This document shows positions 5,904-7,772 of a DNA stretch of 7,772 nt, in pieces. Origin of the DNA: Clostridia bacterium. GTDB taxonomy: Bacteria; UBA6262; WVXT01; JAUXBS01. The notes under the pieces were generated by a model. That model was not told the DNA's origin. It saw nothing but the letters and a program-made list of their open reading frames with translations, and ran no database searches. Numbering within the stretch: position 1 is the stretch's first letter; each line of letters opens with the position of its first letter. The translations under genes were made by a program, and so were the position numbers. Location: NCBI GenBank assembly GCA_030619245.1, contig JAUXBS010000049.1, positions 1 to 7,772 of the forward strand, read 5' to 3'.

Positions 5904-6656
5904 TTACATGTGATTTATCATGCTGGCGATACACGCGGCTCCGAACCCGTTATCTATATTGACCACCGCCATGCCCGGCGCGCAGCTGTTCATCATGGAA
6001 AGCAATGCGGAAAGCCCCTTGAAGTTAGCTCCATAACCAACGCTCGTGGGAACCGCTATTACGGGCCTGCTTACAATCCCCGTAACAATACTGGGCAAAG
6101 CGCCTTCCATCCCCGCAATAACTATAAGCACATTGGCTTTAAACAAATCATCCAGGTGGTCAATAAGCAGCCTGTGAATACCCGCAACACCCACATCGTA
6201 AAGCACCTCAACCCTGTTGTCCATGAACTCCGCGGTAACCTTTGCCTCTTCAGCTACGGGGATATCCGAAGTCCCCGCTGTTATTATGAGGATACTTTTC
6301 TTGCTGCTCACCCGGCCCCCGGCCTTCTTGACGGTTATTATCCTTGCCTCCTCATTGTATCCTGCATCAGGGACCGCTTTTTTTACGGCATTAAACACCT
6401 TCCTGCCTGCCCTGGTAGCTATAAAACCACCCTCGTCCTTCATCATGTTTTTGACTATCCTGACAATCTGCGCAGTAGTCTTGCCCTCGCAGAATACCGC
6501 CTCGGGGAACCCTTTTCTTAAATGGCGGTGCCCGTCAATCTTTGCTATACCGATGTCCCTGTAGGGCAGCGCTTTCATCTTAAGGAATGCGTCCTGTACG
6601 CTTATTTTTTTTAACTGCACATCCTTAAGAATTTTCCTTAATGTTTTTCTATTCAT
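5904..6656 (-). CDS. larB: LarB, nicotinic acid adenine dinucleotide carboxylase/hydrolase
   Basis: LarB carboxylates the pyridinium ring of nicotinic acid adenine dinucleotide at C5 and cleaves the phosphoanhydride to give pyridinium-3,5-biscarboxylic acid mononucleotide, the first committed NPN step. The protein has 250 residues, usual for the family. Its N-terminal part carries KIDGHRHLRKGFPEAVFCEGKT (39-60). The PurE-like domain (about 120-250) has AGTSDIPVAEEA (126-137), DVGVAGIHRLL (154-164), AGMEGALPSIV (181-191), PVIAVPTSVGYGA (198-210) and APGMAVVNIDNGFGAA (226-241). Cys225 in MMNSCAPG lines up with the Cys (221 in L. plantarum) that adds to the substrate ring. The ATG overlaps the larE stop as ATGA, which indicates translational coupling, and it has a CAGGG ribosome site inside larE. 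Confidence 0.96.
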   Translation of the reverse strand: MNRKTLRKILKDVQLKKISVQDAFLKMKALPYRDIGIAKIDGHRHLRKGFPEAVFCEGKTTAQIVRIVKNMMKDEGGFIATRAGRKVFNAVKKAVPDAGYNEEARIITVKKAGGRVSSKKSILIITAGTSDIPVAEEAKVTAEFMDNRVEVLYDVGVAGIHRLLIDHLDDLFKANVLIVIAGMEGALPSIVTGIVSRPVIAVPTSVGYGANFKGLSALLSMMNSCAPGMAVVNIDNGFGAACIASMINHM

Positions 6657-7456
6657 TTTACCCTGTTCAACACCTCGTTCATACTGCCCGACCTGAAACC
6701 TTCCAGGTCCAGGCTGACGTAAGTGTACCCTGTTTTTTTCAGGTAGTTCACTATTTTCCCGGAGTTTTTAAGGATAAGGTTCCTGTCCTTACCGTGAACT
6801 TCAATACGCGCAGTACTGTCATAATGCCTCACGCGGAACTCAACCAGGCCCAGTCCCCTTAAATACTTTTCCGCGGCTGCCACCTTTTTAATATCCTTCC
6901 CTGTTATCCTGTGGCCGTAGGGAAATCTTGAAGCAAGGCACGGCGAGGCAGGCAGGCCGGCCGTGGAAAGCTTCATCTTTTTTGAAAGCAGGCGTATATC
7001 CTTTTTAAATAAACCTGCCTCCTTCAACGGGCTCCTGACGCCGTATTCCTCTGCCGCCTTCATCCCGGGCCTGTAATCCTTTTCATCATCCCCGGTGGCT
7101 CCGAGTAATACATAATTCAACTTCCTTTTTGCCGCTTCTACCGACAGTACTTCAAATAATTCCTTCTTGCAGAAGTAACACCTCGAGGGGGAATTATCAG
7201 TAAAATTCCTGTTTTTCATTTCTTTTGTCTTAATGATTATATGCTTTATCCCTATCTTCTTCGCATCCCTTACAGCTCTTTTAAGGTCCTCTTCGGGATA
7301 CAGTTCAGAAACCGCGGTAATGGCAACCGCCTTTCCCCCGAGAACATCATAAGCCGCTTTCACAAGAAAGGTACTGTCGACACCTCCTGAATACGCAATC
7401 AGGACGGACTTCATCCCTGACAGCGTTTTTTTTAATTTTTCCGGTTTATTTTTCAT
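6653..7456 (-). CDS. larE: LarE, ATP-dependent sulfur transferase of nickel-pincer nucleotide synthesis, three-Cys type
   Basis: LarE adenylates the carboxylates of the LarB product and replaces oxygen by sulfur to give the bisthiocarboxylic acid. From the chosen ATG it has 267 residues. The PP-loop SGGVDS is at 23-28, GATGDDEKDYRPG at about 119-131 and SPLKEAGL at about 142-149. Cys93 and Cys96 (RCYFCK) together with Cys173 (SPCLASR) give the three-cysteine pattern. LarE proteins with three such Cys, as in Thermotoga maritima, bind a 4Fe-4S cluster that can carry the sulfur catalytically. L. plantarum LarE keeps one Cys and sacrifices it. A longer reading from TTG at 7513 is possible, but that codon is the promoter -35, so the ATG at 7456 with AGGA six bases upstream is preferred. 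It is the first gene of larE-larB-larC. Confidence 0.94.
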   Translation of the reverse strand: MKNKPEKLKKTLSGMKSVLIAYSGGVDSTFLVKAAYDVLGGKAVAITAVSELYPEEDLKRAVRDAKKIGIKHIIIKTKEMKNRNFTDNSPSRCYFCKKELFEVLSVEAAKRKLNYVLLGATGDDEKDYRPGMKAAEEYGVRSPLKEAGLFKKDIRLLSKKMKLSTAGLPASPCLASRFPYGHRITGKDIKKVAAAEKYLRGLGLVEFRVRHYDSTARIEVHGKDRNLILKNSGKIVNYLKKTGYTYVSLDLEGFRSGSMNEVLNRVK

Positions 7457-7462
7457 TTCAAA

Positions 7463-7466
7463 TCCT
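7463..7466 (-). promoter_or_regulatory. Ribosome binding site that fixes the larE start
   Basis: AGGA on the minus strand, six bases before the ATG at 7454-7456. It lies within the predicted transcript, whereas the upstream TTG and ATG candidates overlap or precede the promoter elements. Confidence 0.7.
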
Positions 7467-7484
7467 GCTTTTATCCACAGGCTC

Positions 7485-7513
7485 ATTATAATTGACTTTA
7501 CTGTATATTTCAA
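7485..7513 (-). promoter_or_regulatory. Promoter of larE-larB-larC
   Basis: On the minus strand, TTGAAA (7508-7513) and TATAAT (7485-7490) have a 17-base spacer. The -10 is a perfect consensus. A transcript start at about 7478 leaves a leader of about 22 bases before the larE ATG. No NikR-type dyad overlaps it, so lar expression does not look NikR-controlled. Confidence 0.8.
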
Positions 7514-7529
7514 CTATAAAACTTTATAG
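7514..7529. repeat. Perfect 7-base palindrome abutting the larE -35
   Basis: CTATAAA-2 bases-TTTATAG sits immediately upstream of the larE -35, between the two divergent promoters. It could be an operator for either promoter, or an AT-rich UP-like element. It has no T-run suggesting termination. Confidence 0.4.
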
Positions 7530-7556
7530 AGTGTACAGAAAATAATGTTTTTATAA

Positions 7557-7585
7557 TTGAAACAAGGAACTAATAATGATAGAAT
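7557..7585 (+). promoter_or_regulatory. Promoter of the TauE/SafE-family gene
   Basis: TTGAAA (7557-7562) and TAGAAT (7580-7585) are spaced by 17 bases on the plus strand, ending 29 bases before the ATG at 7615. Confidence 0.65.
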
Positions 7586-7614
7586 AGATACAATAAAGGA
7601 AAGGAGTATTTTAA

Positions 7615-7772
7615 ATGACAAATATAGTTTTGTGCCTGGCAATCGGCCTTTTAGCGGGGATACTCAGTGGTTTACTCGGGATAGGGGGCGGATTACTCAT
7701 GGTTCCCGCATTCATTTATCTTTTTGGCTTATCAGCTCATATGGCGCAGGGAACAGCCCTTACCATCATGCT
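7615..7772 (+). CDS. TauE/SafE-family (COG0730) membrane anion exporter, N-terminal part
   Basis: The first 52 codons are present and the window ends inside the gene. A first hydrophobic helix (about residues 4-22) runs into GLLGIGGGLLMVPAFIYLFGL, the hallmark SGLLGIGGG repeat of the TauE/SafE family. It is followed by HMAQGTALTIM, which matches the family's A-GTSL segment. Members are inner-membrane proteins of about 250-270 residues that export sulfite, sulfoacetate or related organosulfur anions, and many are uncharacterised. AAGGAG lies eight bases before the ATG, with a promoter at 7557-7585. It is divergent from larE. A link to sulfur handling in NPN synthesis is possible but unproven. 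Confidence 0.88.
   Translation, partial: MTNIVLCLAIGLLAGILSGLLGIGGGLLMVPAFIYLFGLSAHMAQGTALTIM

Noticed and set aside
5910..6521. 203-codon open frame on the plus strand
   Set aside because: It is the antisense of larB, whose product is certain, and its translation matches no family.
7457..7513. N-terminal extension of LarE from a TTG at 7513
   Set aside because: The TTG is the -35 hexamer of a strong promoter and the intervening ATG overlaps the -10. The ATG at 7456 has a ribosome site and places the PP-loop at the usual position.

Overview
The window reads as bacterial chromosome from a diderm (Gram-negative-type) anaerobe or facultative anaerobe. It has compact operons, SD-led ATG starts and consensus sigma-70-like promoters with 17-base spacers. 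A signal-peptide protein with an outer-membrane-barrel look points to a diderm. The lineage cannot be fixed from sequence alone. The common theme is nickel: one module imports it under NikR control, and a second builds the nickel-pincer nucleotide (NPN) cofactor.

Positions 1-2959 (minus strand) hold the nickel-uptake module. nikR (2546-2959) has its own promoter. It is followed in the same direction by an operon of a predicted outer-membrane beta-barrel protein (1653-2426), a DUF4198/NikK-like periplasmic protein (937-1623), a NikL-like membrane-anchored tandem-domain protein (272-970) and the start of nikM/cbiM (1-230, cut by the window edge). The operon promoter at 2462-2490 carries a NikR-type palindrome over its -10 and a weaker second copy upstream of its -35. 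Together they suggest nickel passage from outer membrane to periplasm to ECF-type permease, shut off by Ni-NikR.

Positions 2960-4746 are AT-richer and look accessory. They contain a decayed brnT-brnA toxin-antitoxin remnant with a surviving inverted repeat and promoter, a uracil-DNA-glycosylase-fold-like protein (3819-4514), and the C-terminal winged-helix tail of a COG2865-type regulator that begins over the larC stop codon.

Positions 4734-7456 (minus strand) hold larE-larB-larC, tightly packed: larE and larB overlap by 4 bases, and larB and larC are 9 bases apart. LarB carboxylates and hydrolyses nicotinic acid adenine dinucleotide, LarE thiolates the product, and LarC inserts nickel. A strong promoter sits at 7485-7513. 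No larA-type apoenzyme lies in the window. Divergently, from 7615, starts a TauE/SafE-family anion exporter, cut by the window end.
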